A stretch of DNA of 49,795 nucleotides from Cloacimonetes bacterium UBA4175 (lineage in GTDB: Bacteria > Cloacimonadota > Cloacimonadia > Cloacimonadales > Cloacimonadaceae), in assembly GCA_002379855.1 (NCBI GenBank), contig DFUX01000068.1:1-49795 (forward strand), in the 5' to 3' direction. The notes below the pieces were generated by a model that was not told where the DNA came from, searched no databases, and worked only from the letters and a program-made list of their open reading frames with translations. A program made the translations under genes and the position numbers. Shown piece after piece: positions 7,052 through 15,728 of the stretch (position 1 is its first letter; each line of letters starts with the position of its first letter).

Positions 7052-9079
7052 ATGCTCAGTGCCAAGCACAGCTTTTATCTGCTAACAGTCCTGATACTGG
7101 TCATGATCCCGGGATTCTTGCCGGGACATGTCGATCTGCCTACGGACACCGTTTTTGCGCCCAGCCGTTTCACCGAGACTAATCCACCCCAAGGCCCGGT
7201 GCGGCCTGTGGCAGAATTTGAACCTGCCTCGCACGTGCTGATCAGATATCCCTTGGGATTCCCGGTCAGTCTGGTGGTGCAACTGGCCAGTCAGGACCAG
7301 GTGATCTGCCTGGTTTCCTCGCAGTCCCAACAGAATCAAGCTACTTCAACCTTTAACTCGGCAGGGGCAAACATGGCCAACATCAGCTTCATGATAGCAG
7401 CCACCGATTCTTACTGGACACGTGACTATGCCCCCTGGTTCATCTTTGATGGAAATGATGAGTACGGAGTGGTTGATTTTATCTACAATCGCCCGCGGCC
7501 TAATGATAACCTTATTCCCCAGCTCTTCGCCAATCAATACAATCATAATTATTATGGGATGAACCTCCAGCAAACCGGCGGCAACTATATGACCGACGGT
7601 ATTTGCACAGCCGCGCAGACAACCATAGCCTATACAGAGAACGGCGGATATACCCAAGCCCAGGTGAACGCCAAAATGCACGACTATATGGGCATCTCAA
7701 GTTATCATGTGCTTCCTGATCCGAACAATACCTATATCGACCACATTGACTGCTGGGGAAAGTTTTTGGCCCCGGACAAGGTGCTGATCCGCAGTGTGCC
7801 GACCTCCCATCCCCAGTACAGCGAGATCGAACAGACCGCTACCTACTTTACCAATCTGAATTGCGCCTGGGGATATCCCTTCCGCGTATATCGGGTCAAC
7901 ACCCCTCAAAACCAGCCCTATTCAAATTCCCTGATCCTGAACAAGAGGGTCTTTGTGCCCATTATGAACAGCAACTACGATGCCGCTGCCCTGCAAGTAT
8001 ACCGCGACGCTTTGCCTGGCTATGAGGTGATCGGAGTTCCTGGCAGCAATTACACGCCCTGGGAATCCACAGACGCGCTGCATTGCCGTACCCACGAGAT
8101 TCCCGACAAACAGATGATCCATATCAGCCACCAGCCTTGGTGGGGAATCAAAGCTTATGCCACCGGCTACGATATTAATGCCACCATTAAAGCTCACAGC
8201 GGGCAGGCATTGTATCCTGACTCCACATTTGTGTGCTACAAAGTCAATCAGCAGCCCTGGCAGAGATCCGCGCTGATCAATATCGTAGCCTCTGAATATA
8301 CCGCTCTGCTGAATGGATTTGCCCCGGGAGACACGATCCGCTACTTCATCCACACTGCCGATCTCTCCGGACGCTCCCTCGATCATCCCTTCACTGCTGC
8401 TTTTGATCCACATGTGTTCATCATTGAAGCTGATACCGAGCCACCCCTGTTGAATCATATCCCTCCCGCGGAAATGACTAATCAAGCAACCTTATTCACT
8501 GTCACTGCTTCCGATAATTGCCAGGTTGGACAGGTGCTCATGCAATACAAGGTGGATGAGCAGGAGATTCCCATCGAATTAGCCCTGAATCCCAATCCCC
8601 AGGCTGGACCGGATGCATGGAGCTGCCTTGTTGAACCACAGTTTTCCAGCGAGGACGAAACCTTCCATTACCGGTTCATAGCCCAGGATTTGGCCACACC
8701 CCCAAACATTGGTTACTATCCGCCTTCAGGAACCTGGATCAGTCTTCCCATCATAGAGTTGGGCAACGAAGACAACCATGTGCCCGAGTCCATCCGGACC
8801 GGCTTGCGTGTTTACCCAAATCCACTCAGAAAGAGTTCGGGCAATTTTTTCACAATTGATTTCACAAGTACAGGTAAAAGCCCTTTTACGTTGAAGATAT
8901 TCAACCTGAAAGGACAATTAATTTCCACCAAGACCATCTCGCCCAGCACACAAAGCAGCAACCTTATCAGCTGGCCTTTCTCAGATTTTGGGAGACGTAA
9001 TGCCGCCCCAGGCCTGTATTTCTGTAAAATAACCCAAGATGGCAACTCATTCATAAGCAAGATGTTAATTATGGATTAG
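7052..9079 (+). CDS. Secreted peptidylarginine deiminase (PPAD-like) with T9SS-type C-terminal domain
   Basis: Predicted to convert peptidyl-arginine to citrulline and ammonia outside the cell. The 675-residue protein has an N-terminal signal peptide (hydrophobic about 8-22), a PAD_porph/agmatine deiminase domain (about 45-365) and an Ig-like domain (about 370-455). A second beta-rich segment and a T9SS type A-like domain with VYPNP (about 585-675) follow. The catalytic set is complete: D125 in WTRDYAPW, H231 and D233 in DHIDCWGK, C345 in ALHCRTHE. Their spacing is within one residue of Porphyromonas gingivalis PPAD (D130, H236, D238, C351), and NRPRPND, TGGNYMTDG and CRTHE are shared with it, as recalled. 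Free-agmatine deiminases lack these domains. The start is the ATG at 7052, with GGAGA at a suitable distance and directly before the signal peptide; two in-frame ATGs upstream lack this. It is followed by a terminator. Confidence 0.92.
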   Translation: MLSAKHSFYLLTVLILVMIPGFLPGHVDLPTDTVFAPSRFTETNPPQGPVRPVAEFEPASHVLIRYPLGFPVSLVVQLASQDQVICLVSSQSQQNQATSTFNSAGANMANISFMIAATDSYWTRDYAPWFIFDGNDEYGVVDFIYNRPRPNDNLIPQLFANQYNHNYYGMNLQQTGGNYMTDGICTAAQTTIAYTENGGYTQAQVNAKMHDYMGISSYHVLPDPNNTYIDHIDCWGKFLAPDKVLIRSVPTSHPQYSEIEQTATYFTNLNCAWGYPFRVYRVNTPQNQPYSNSLILNKRVFVPIMNSNYDAAALQVYRDALPGYEVIGVPGSNYTPWESTDALHCRTHEIPDKQMIHISHQPWWGIKAYATGYDINATIKAHSGQALYPDSTFVCYKVNQQPWQRSALINIVASEYTALLNGFAPGDTIRYFIHTADLSGRSLDHPFTAAFDPHVFIIEADTEPPLLNHIPPAEMTNQATLFTVTASDNCQVGQVLMQYKVDEQEIPIELALNPNPQAGPDAWSCLVEPQFSSEDETFHYRFIAQDLATPPNIGYYPPSGTWISLPIIELGNEDNHVPESIRTGLRVYPNPLRKSSGNFFTIDFTSTGKSPFTLKIFNLKGQLISTKTISPSTQSSNLISWPFSDFGRRNAAPGLYFCKITQDGNSFISKMLIMD

Positions 9080-9201
9080 GGCTGTGTTGATATTATTCAA
9101 CAGCATATCACATATAACAGGCAACTTTAGTCTTGACGTCTGGGCTGGGTTTTTTAATTATGAAGTCAGCCTACAGACCCTACATAGAATGCCCTCCGAG
9201 C

Positions 9202-9240
9202 AGTGGGGATGCCGCCCGGCATTCCCCACTGTATTTTTTT
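9202..9240 (+). terminator. Rho-independent terminator after the deiminase gene
   Basis: AGTGGGGATGCC and GGCATTCCCCACT form a GC-rich stem with one bulged base and a 3-4 base loop, followed by GTATTTTTTT. It separates the deiminase transcript from the M14 peptidase gene. Confidence 0.88.
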
Positions 9241-9265
9241 GCCCGAAAAATCCAAGAGGCAGGTT

Positions 9266-11770
9266 ATGAAAACTCTGGGAACCATTTTATTCTTTCTTTT
9301 CTCTCTCTCCGTACTTTTTTCCTCGTCTCCAGAACTTATGGTGGTCAGGTTGGAGAATCCGCATAGTTCCGAAATTGATCGGTTCATCAAACAGGCTGGT
9401 TGGGATGTGGCAGGTTTCAGAGCTGGTAAATATCTGGATCTCGTTTTGAGCCAGGAACAATTTGAAATGCTCAGCCTGGAGTATCCCTCCTTATATGTCA
9501 CCCAGACGGAAAATGAGCTTCGGAGCAATATTCTGCCAGGCAAAGACTTGGCCGGGTATCGAAGCTATCAACAAATGCTGGCTGAATTACAGCAGCTTCA
9601 GGATCTATATCCAACCTTGATGGAACTTCACCAGATAGGCACGGGCTGGGGTGCGATTTACGCCGAGCAGGGAATAGCGGCGTATCAGAATTTCAATCAT
9701 GCGGTCTGGGCAATCAAGGTCTCTGCCAATGTCCATCTCAATGAGGATGAGCCAGCGTTTTACTTTGTTGGGGAACACCATGCCCGGGAACCGCTTTGCA
9801 CAGAGGTTTGCATGGGAATCATGAATCACTTGCTGTCGGAGTATGGCAGCGATCCACAAGTAACCCAAATCCTTGATGGCAGCGAGGTTTGGATTGTGCC
9901 CCTACTCAATCCGGATGGGCACAAGTTGGTGATTGATGAAACTTCGATCTGGCATAGAAAGAACATTCGCGATAACAATAACAACCATATTCTGGACTAT
10001 GGAAGCCAGGGAATGAGCGATGATGGAGTTGACCTAAACCGCAACTACAGCTATCAGTGGGGCTATGTATACGCTTCAGACTTCATTGGAGACATTATGT
10101 ATCAAGGGCCCCATGCTTTTTCCGAACCTGAAACCCAGGCCTTGAGAGACCTGCTGCTGTCCAAACGCTTCCTTGCGGGAATCAGTTATCACACTTATGG
10201 AGAGTATGTTATGTATCCCTATGGCTATCTCTATGGCATCATAAGTCCGGACAGACAGGAATTGGTTGCCCTGGCCTCTGAGATAGCAGGTTTATTACCC
10301 TGCCAGTATAACGAAAACCACCGTTACGAGGCTATACAGTCTTTCGAGCTCTATCCAGTCAGTGGAAGCATGGAAGACTGGACTCATGCCACTACCGGTG
10401 CATTTGCCTACACGATAGAAATGGCTCGGCAGTTCATCCCGCCAGCGTCGTATGTGCCGATTGCCGTGCAGCACCAGGTGAATGGCGCAATGGCACTAAT
10501 GAATAGGATGAACCGTAAAATCCTGCGAGGACACATAACTGACGCCACCACTGGCGAAGCGATTGCCGCCACTGTGTTTGTGGAACAAGTTGATGACCAT
10601 CCTGTTTACCGCGCTCCGATCAAATCGGATTCCCTCTGGGGAGCATACTATTACCTCCTTCCAGCAGGCTTGCACACCGTTCGCTTTATCTGCCCGGGCT
10701 ACGCAACCGTTACGCAAACAGTCTCGATTGACCCCAACAGTCCTACTATACTGGATATTCAGATGCTTCCTCTGGCTCCTTTCGATCTTGAGATAATGGT
10801 GCGGGACAATTATAACAACCCTGTGGCAGGTGCTCAGTTATGCTTGGACAACGACTCTGAGGCCACTTATACGACCGACGACCAAGGACTGATAACCATT
10901 ACTGGCTTTCTTCCTGGCGAGCACCAGATACATGTTTCCAAACCCGGTTACGGTACTCTACGCCTGAAACGTGAAATAACGATTCCCTCACTGACACTGA
11001 CACTTTCTTCTCACGTGATTTGGGGCGATAGATTCGAGTATGGCCTGTCAGACTGGACTTGCCCAAACACTTGGGGCTTATCTTCTGTCTGCCACACTGG
11101 AAACTGGTCGCTCTCGGATTCGCCCGACGCTAACTATCAAAACAATCTGAACAGCAGTTGCCAAATTGCCAACCCGCTCGACCTGCAGTTATTTGAAAAT
11201 GCCGACCTTCAGTTTTGGCTGAAGACAGACCTCTCATTGGATGGAGACCACCTCAGCGTGGAAGCATCAGCCGATAACAACTCCTGGCAGTTATTGGATT
11301 GCTATACCGGTTCAAACGACTGGTTCTTTTGCTCTTGCGACCTTAGCGATTTTCTGGGCGGCCCTGTCTGGCTGCGTTTCAGATTATACACAAATAGATA
11401 TGGAAACTCAGATGGGATTTACATCGACGATGTAATGGTGTATGCCAGCTCCAATATTGTGCCGGCTGATGATCCGGCTCTCAGTCCTGATCGGCTGACA
11501 ATCCGTTGCCACCCCAATCCCTTTTCCAAACAGGCTGAGATAAAAATCGGCACAAAGCATCCAGTGCCAGACTGCGAACTATCCATCTACAACCTCAGGG
11601 GGCAACTGCTACTGACCTTTGATAATAAGTGCTTGACTAAAGGTGACAACCATTATTATTGGGACGGTGTCGACTTACGTGGCAACCAATGCTCCAGCGG
11701 AGTATATTTGTTGAGACTTAGCTCACGAGGAAAGCCCCTGGCCACAGGAAAGTTGCTAAGAGTAAAATAG
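9266..11770 (+). CDS. Secreted M14 zinc carboxypeptidase with T9SS-type C-terminal domain
   Basis: An 834-residue exported metallocarboxypeptidase. Order: signal peptide (1-20); propeptide-like segment (about 22-90); M14 catalytic domain (about 97-410); a carboxypeptidase-regulatory beta domain (about 417-500); a second such domain (about 510-575); a jelly-roll of the type beginning FEYGLSDWT and ending DGIYIDDVMV (about 590-735); a C-terminal FlgD/T9SS-like domain with CHPNPFS. Zn ligands H172 and E175 (HHARE) and H309 (SYHTYGE), the NRN motif at 258-260, and catalytic E385 (YTIEMA) are all present, so it should be active. The start is the ATG at 9266, which precedes the signal peptide and has an AG-rich site upstream; an earlier in-frame ATG lies inside the terminator hairpin. 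potA begins 15 bases after its stop. Confidence 0.93.
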   Translation: MKTLGTILFFLFSLSVLFSSSPELMVVRLENPHSSEIDRFIKQAGWDVAGFRAGKYLDLVLSQEQFEMLSLEYPSLYVTQTENELRSNILPGKDLAGYRSYQQMLAELQQLQDLYPTLMELHQIGTGWGAIYAEQGIAAYQNFNHAVWAIKVSANVHLNEDEPAFYFVGEHHAREPLCTEVCMGIMNHLLSEYGSDPQVTQILDGSEVWIVPLLNPDGHKLVIDETSIWHRKNIRDNNNNHILDYGSQGMSDDGVDLNRNYSYQWGYVYASDFIGDIMYQGPHAFSEPETQALRDLLLSKRFLAGISYHTYGEYVMYPYGYLYGIISPDRQELVALASEIAGLLPCQYNENHRYEAIQSFELYPVSGSMEDWTHATTGAFAYTIEMARQFIPPASYVPIAVQHQVNGAMALMNRMNRKILRGHITDATTGEAIAATVFVEQVDDHPVYRAPIKSDSLWGAYYYLLPAGLHTVRFICPGYATVTQTVSIDPNSPTILDIQMLPLAPFDLEIMVRDNYNNPVAGAQLCLDNDSEATYTTDDQGLITITGFLPGEHQIHVSKPGYGTLRLKREITIPSLTLTLSSHVIWGDRFEYGLSDWTCPNTWGLSSVCHTGNWSLSDSPDANYQNNLNSSCQIANPLDLQLFENADLQFWLKTDLSLDGDHLSVEASADNNSWQLLDCYTGSNDWFFCSCDLSDFLGGPVWLRFRLYTNRYGNSDGIYIDDVMVYASSNIVPADDPALSPDRLTIRCHPNPFSKQAEIKIGTKHPVPDCELSIYNLRGQLLLTFDNKCLTKGDNHYYWDGVDLRGNQCSSGVYLLRLSSRGKPLATGKLLRVK

Positions 11771-11785
11771 GAGTATTAAGGAAGC

Positions 11786-12967
11786 TTGGACGAACTTCGT
11801 ATAGAAAACCTGAGCAAGGATTATGACGGCTTTCTGGCTGTCGATAATGTTAGTCTCACCATTCAACCTGGGGAGCTTTATTCCTTCCTGGGTCCCAGTG
11901 GCTGTGGTAAAACCACGCTTCTGCGCATGATTGCCGGATTTGAAATCCCTCGCACGGGACGCATTTATCTGGGCGGGCAGGATATCACAGATCTGCCCCC
12001 TTACAAGCGTCCGGTAAACACGATCTTTCAAAACTACTCGCTGTTCCCCCACATGAACGTCTTCGACAATGTGGCTTTCGGACTGCGCATCAAGAAGGTG
12101 CCCAAAACCGAGATCAAAGACCGTGTACGAAAGATGCTTACCCTCGTCAAGATGGAGGATCAGGCTGCCAAGTATCCTTCCCAGTTGAGTGGCGGGCAAA
12201 AGCAGCGCATCGCGATCGCCCGCGCCCTGATCAACGAGCCCAAGCTCCTGCTGCTGGATGAACCGCTTGCAGCCCTTGATCTCAAACTGCGCCAGCACAT
12301 GCTGATCGAACTGATGAACATCCATGACGCGGTGGGAATCACTTTCATCTATGTTACCCACGACCAAAGCGAAGCCATGAGCATTTCGGACCGCATGGCT
12401 GTAATGCAAAACGGAAACATTGTCCAATCCGGTCTGCCGGACGACATCTATGAAAGGCCAACTTCGATATTCTCCGCGTATTTCATTGGTGAAACGAATC
12501 TGATCACGGGAGAAGTGATCGGCATCGAGGATGAATACGTCCAGCTTCGCTGCCACAGGGGTAATGGAGAGTATTTCGAGATCGACAGCACTTTCCACTT
12601 TCCTCCCACTTTGGGAAGTAAACTGACTGTCTCGCTGAGGCCGGAAAAGATTGCTATCACCCGCTCCAAACCACGCAATCAGGACGATTTCAACATCCTG
12701 AGGGGCACCATCGAAGACATCCTCTACGTTGGAACTCACACCCAATATATTGTAAGAGTTGGAGATTTGAAGTTCCGCGTCTTCAGCCAGCATAAACGGG
12801 TCTATTTTGATGAAAAAGCTTTGGATTGGGATGAGGAAGTGTGGCTATTCTGGCACGATACTGATTCCTGGCTGATCAACGAAGTGCCCGACGGAGTTGA
12901 AGCCAGTGTCGAGCCCCGAAGCCTGCCGCAACGCGCATCCAGAAAAGGAATTCCGGCAGAAGTATGA
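11786..12967 (+). CDS. potA: Spermidine/putrescine-type ABC transporter ATP-binding protein
   Basis: The ATPase that would drive the PotBC permease. The 393 residues show Walker A GPSGCGKTT, the Q-loop in NYSLFPHM, signature LSGGQKQR, Walker B LLLLDEP and the His switch VTHDQ, then a C-terminal TOBE regulatory domain (about 240-345) and a polar tail. The start is the TTG at 11786: an in-frame stop lies nine bases upstream and no ATG or GTG occurs near the conserved N-terminus; AAGGA and, further off, AGGAG precede it. It starts 15 bases after the M14 peptidase stop, so co-transcription is likely. The PotA assignment rests on pairing with PotB/PotC permeases; the substrate could be another cation or an amino-acid-derived molecule. 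Confidence 0.9.
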   Translation: MDELRIENLSKDYDGFLAVDNVSLTIQPGELYSFLGPSGCGKTTLLRMIAGFEIPRTGRIYLGGQDITDLPPYKRPVNTIFQNYSLFPHMNVFDNVAFGLRIKKVPKTEIKDRVRKMLTLVKMEDQAAKYPSQLSGGQKQRIAIARALINEPKLLLLDEPLAALDLKLRQHMLIELMNIHDAVGITFIYVTHDQSEAMSISDRMAVMQNGNIVQSGLPDDIYERPTSIFSAYFIGETNLITGEVIGIEDEYVQLRCHRGNGEYFEIDSTFHFPPTLGSKLTVSLRPEKIAITRSKPRNQDDFNILRGTIEDILYVGTHTQYIVRVGDLKFRVFSQHKRVYFDEKALDWDEEVWLFWHDTDSWLINEVPDGVEASVEPRSLPQRASRKGIPAEV

Positions 12968-13869
12968 ATCTCGAAGCCTTCAAGCAGGTAAATTGCTCAC
13001 AGACCAAAGCCTCCCGCAGGCGCGACCTCGCCAGCTATCTTCTCACCGCGCCCGCCCTGATCTGGCTGCTTGTCTTTTTCCTGGTTCCCTATCTGATAGT
13101 GTTTATCTACAGCTTTCTTTCCACCGATATCTACGATGTCAGTTTCAAGTTTTCCCTCAGTGCCTATCGACAACTCTTCAGCGGTATCTATCTGCGCCCC
13201 TTTTATCTCGCTTTCCGCCTGGCCTTTATCACCACCTTTGCCTGCCTGATCCTGGCTTTCCCGGTGGCCTACTACATCGCCCGGGCAAGCGAAAAAATGC
13301 GCAACATGCTGCTGATCCTGATTATCATCCCCTTTTGGACCAACCTGATCATCCGCATCTTTTCATGGCGGATCTTTTTGTCATACAATGGCGTGCTCAA
13401 CACAATCCTGCTGCGCCTGGGCCTGATCAGCACTCCACTGGAGCTGATGCGAACGGATTTCACCGTATTGCTGGTGATGGTCTATGTCTATCTGCCCTAC
13501 ATGATACTGCCGCTTTACAGCGCCCTGGAAAAGATGGATTTCACCCTGCTGCAAGCTGCCATGGATCTGGGAGCCAACGAGGTCAAGGCCTTCTTCCGTA
13601 TCACTTTGCCTTTGGCGGCAGAAGGTATCTTCGCAGGCTCACTGCTGGTTTTCATTCCAACCCTGGGCGCGTATCTGATCCCGCAACTGGTGGGCAATCA
13701 GCGCTCCCTGTATGTTGGCCAGGTAATTACCTATAAGATCAAAAACATCCCCCGCAACTGGCCCATGGCTTCAGCGATGTCCTTCATCCTGCTGTTGCTG
13801 GTGGCAATTATGCTAATAGCGATGTATGCCATTTACCGCAAGCGAACACTGGCAAAGAGGAATGTGTAA
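12964..13869 (+). CDS. potB: ABC transporter permease, PotB type
   Basis: A 301-residue inner-membrane permease with about six hydrophobic segments, starting at residues 22-50. The EAA loop that docks PotA is AAMDLGANEVKAFFRITLP (about 198-216). Its ATG overlaps the potA stop (ATGA), so translation is coupled. Closest to the PotB/PotH subfamily by motif and gene order. Confidence 0.92.
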   Translation: MNLEAFKQVNCSQTKASRRRDLASYLLTAPALIWLLVFFLVPYLIVFIYSFLSTDIYDVSFKFSLSAYRQLFSGIYLRPFYLAFRLAFITTFACLILAFPVAYYIARASEKMRNMLLILIIIPFWTNLIIRIFSWRIFLSYNGVLNTILLRLGLISTPLELMRTDFTVLLVMVYVYLPYMILPLYSALEKMDFTLLQAAMDLGANEVKAFFRITLPLAAEGIFAGSLLVFIPTLGAYLIPQLVGNQRSLYVGQVITYKIKNIPRNWPMASAMSFILLLLVAIMLIAMYAIYRKRTLAKRNV

Positions 13870-14672
13870 TGCTAAGTATGTCGCGCATCACCAAGTTTTA
13901 CAAAGGGATGAACCTCACCCTGTTCACCTTCGTGATAGTCTTTCTCTACATCCCCATCGCGATCCTGGTTATCTTCAGTTTCAACGACGCGAAAATAATC
14001 ACCACCTGGAAAGGCTTCACCCTCAAGTATTACCAGCAACTGCTGCAAAACGACAACATCATCGAAGCTTTCAAGAACACCATGCTGATCGCCGGGCTGT
14101 CCACCCTCATATCCACCCTGATCGGGGTGCTCACGGCGCTGGGACTGGAGAACAAGCACTTCAAAGGCAGAAACCATCTGCTTGCCCTCATCTATGTGCC
14201 GCTGGTAATTCCTGACATCCTGATGGGCGTGTCCCTGGCTCTGCTCTTTAACTTCACCCGGGTCAACACCGGCATGTTCACCGTGCTGATCGCCCATATC
14301 ACTTTCTGCGTGTCCTACACCATTATCGTGATCCAGGCACGCCTGGAGGGCTTCGACTATTCGCTGGTGGAAGCCGCCATGGACTTGGGGGCCAAGCCTG
14401 CCACCATCTTTTTTAAGATCAAACTGCCTCTGATGCTGCCCGGGATTATCGCCGCGGCTCTGCTTGCCTTCACCCTCTCCATCGACGATTTCATCATCAC
14501 CTTCTTCACCTCCGGACGGGGCTTCAACACCCTGCCCATCTATGTGGAAGGAACCATCCGCAGGGGAACGATCACCACCATCAACTCGCTATCCACTTTG
14601 ATGATCGCCTTCACCCTGTTTCTGGTCGTGATCTCCAGACGCATCCATAAAACTATTATCTCTTCTCTCTAA
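13869..14672 (+). CDS. potC: ABC transporter permease, PotC type
   Basis: A 267-residue permease with about six membrane segments and the EAA loop AAMDLGAKPATIFFKIKLP (about 175-193), followed by the PotC-typical SIDDFIITFF. Start and potB stop share one base (TAATG). In the usual operon potD, the periplasmic binding protein, follows; here the gene is followed by a dispersed repeat and an unrelated small gene, so the binding protein must be encoded elsewhere or be absent. Confidence 0.92.
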   Translation: MLSMSRITKFYKGMNLTLFTFVIVFLYIPIAILVIFSFNDAKIITTWKGFTLKYYQQLLQNDNIIEAFKNTMLIAGLSTLISTLIGVLTALGLENKHFKGRNHLLALIYVPLVIPDILMGVSLALLFNFTRVNTGMFTVLIAHITFCVSYTIIVIQARLEGFDYSLVEAAMDLGAKPATIFFKIKLPLMLPGIIAAALLAFTLSIDDFIITFFTSGRGFNTLPIYVEGTIRRGTITTINSLSTLMIAFTLFLVVISRRIHKTIISSL

Positions 14673-14784
14673 GCGTCCCAAAGAGCTACTGTTACATTCG
14701 AGAATCTGCGCTGTTTCCACTGGGAGCCAGAGCCTTTTTTTTCTCCTTATTATACTTGCGGCAATAAACATAATATACCAACAG

Positions 14785-14931
14785 TTCCGATATTGCTTCA
14801 TAGCGCCCTCCCTTGCTGCTACTGCATTTGGTGCCATCATCCTTAAGTCATCCCTCATCGAGTTAAGGTTGACCCAGGGAAAATAAAGACTTAGCTCCCT
14901 CGCGCGCGCGAGGGCAAAGTCCCACGCAAAG
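14785..14931 (-). repeat. Dispersed intergenic repeat, long copy 2
   Basis: Same orientation as the copy at 6807. It contains TTCCGATATTGCTTCATAGC, CTTGCTGCTACTG, CATCATCCTTAAGTCATCC, GTTAAGGTTGACCCA and GACTTAGCTCCCT. It ends in a perfect 18-base palindrome CCCTCGCGCGCGCGAGGG (14897-14914), then CCCACGCAAAG, which is also present in the copy at 31826. The copy lies between potC and a small secreted-protein gene. The rest of the 14673-15063 gap shows nothing recognisable. Confidence 0.9.
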
Positions 14932-15063
14932 GTCAGACCGCCTGTCTCATTCAGGTGGCAGAAATCTTTTGGACACAATTATAAACGTTCCTTGCAGTTT
15001 TTGCTTGACTTGAACACAGCACTCTGCTCAAGTGCCAAAACTGTTTATCTTTAGGAGTATGTG

Positions 15064-15480
15064 ATGAACAAAACAAAGATAATATCCATTATAGTCGGCG
15101 CTATCGGCCTCTTGGTGGCCCTCTTCTTTGGGGTCAATATCAACGGGGAAAAGAATACCAATCAACAGTTTGTGGGTAATGAAGCCATGCAGCAGTTGAT
15201 GACGACCAGCAATCTGGCTGGAAATCTGACCAATCAGAACTACACGGTCTATGTCACCAAATCAGGCAAGAAATACCACACCGAAAACTGCCGTTATGTA
15301 TTGGGCAAACGCGTATCCATTAACCGCCTGGATGCCATTGACTCCGGTTATGAACCCTGCAAGAGATGCTACCCGGACGGCAGGAATACCCCGCCAATTC
15401 CTCAACAGCAAAGGGAAAAACAGAGAGAGACCCAGCCGCCGCAGAGTACAACACCGATGGACGAACCAATTGGCGAGTAG
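15064..15480 (+). CDS. Small exported protein with a Cys/His metal-binding motif
   Basis: A 138-residue protein with an N-terminal hydrophobic segment (about 4-24), probably a signal anchor. A compact domain (about 60-105) follows: YVTKSGKKYHTENCRYV, then GYEPCKRC. His, Cys and the CxxC pair are spaced like the small Zn-ribbon found at the ends of secreted nucleases and competence proteins and resembling the metal site of Ada. The tail (about 106-138) is Pro/Gln-rich and disordered. The start is the ATG at 15064, six bases after AGGAG; a GTG one codon earlier is less well spaced. Function is unknown; the domain normally accompanies nucleic-acid or cell-surface proteins. It stands alone between a repeat and the pgs operon. 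Confidence 0.78.
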   Translation: MNKTKIISIIVGAIGLLVALFFGVNINGEKNTNQQFVGNEAMQQLMTTSNLAGNLTNQNYTVYVTKSGKKYHTENCRYVLGKRVSINRLDAIDSGYEPCKRCYPDGRNTPPIPQQQREKQRETQPPQSTTPMDEPIGE

Positions 15481-15728
15481 ATCAGGCTCCACAGGCAATG
15501 TCTGCTCATGTGGATGTGACTCCGCGCTTATGCTGCCGCCGTTGAATACGGGGAAAGCTGGGACAGGTATAGCGTTTTATCCAACAGCTCCCGGATATAG
15601 ATTTAATCTTTAGAGATTTTGCTTGCTGGAAAATGTTACTCCGCTTGGAATAGAATTTGCTCACATACAGATTGCGGTAACCTGAATGATGGTATGCCTG
15701 AGTTTTGATGTTAAATAAAGGAATATAA

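Noticed and set aside
7052..9079. Agmatine deiminase (AguA) as the function of the deiminase
   Set aside because: The signal peptide, the Ig-like and T9SS-type domains and the PPAD-type pocket motifs point to an extracellular peptidylarginine enzyme.
11756..12793. Long open frame (345 codons) on the minus strand opposite potA
   Set aside because: Its protein has no family motifs, lacks a ribosome-binding site and lies wholly antisense to a gene with every ABC ATPase motif; such shadows are expected at this base composition.
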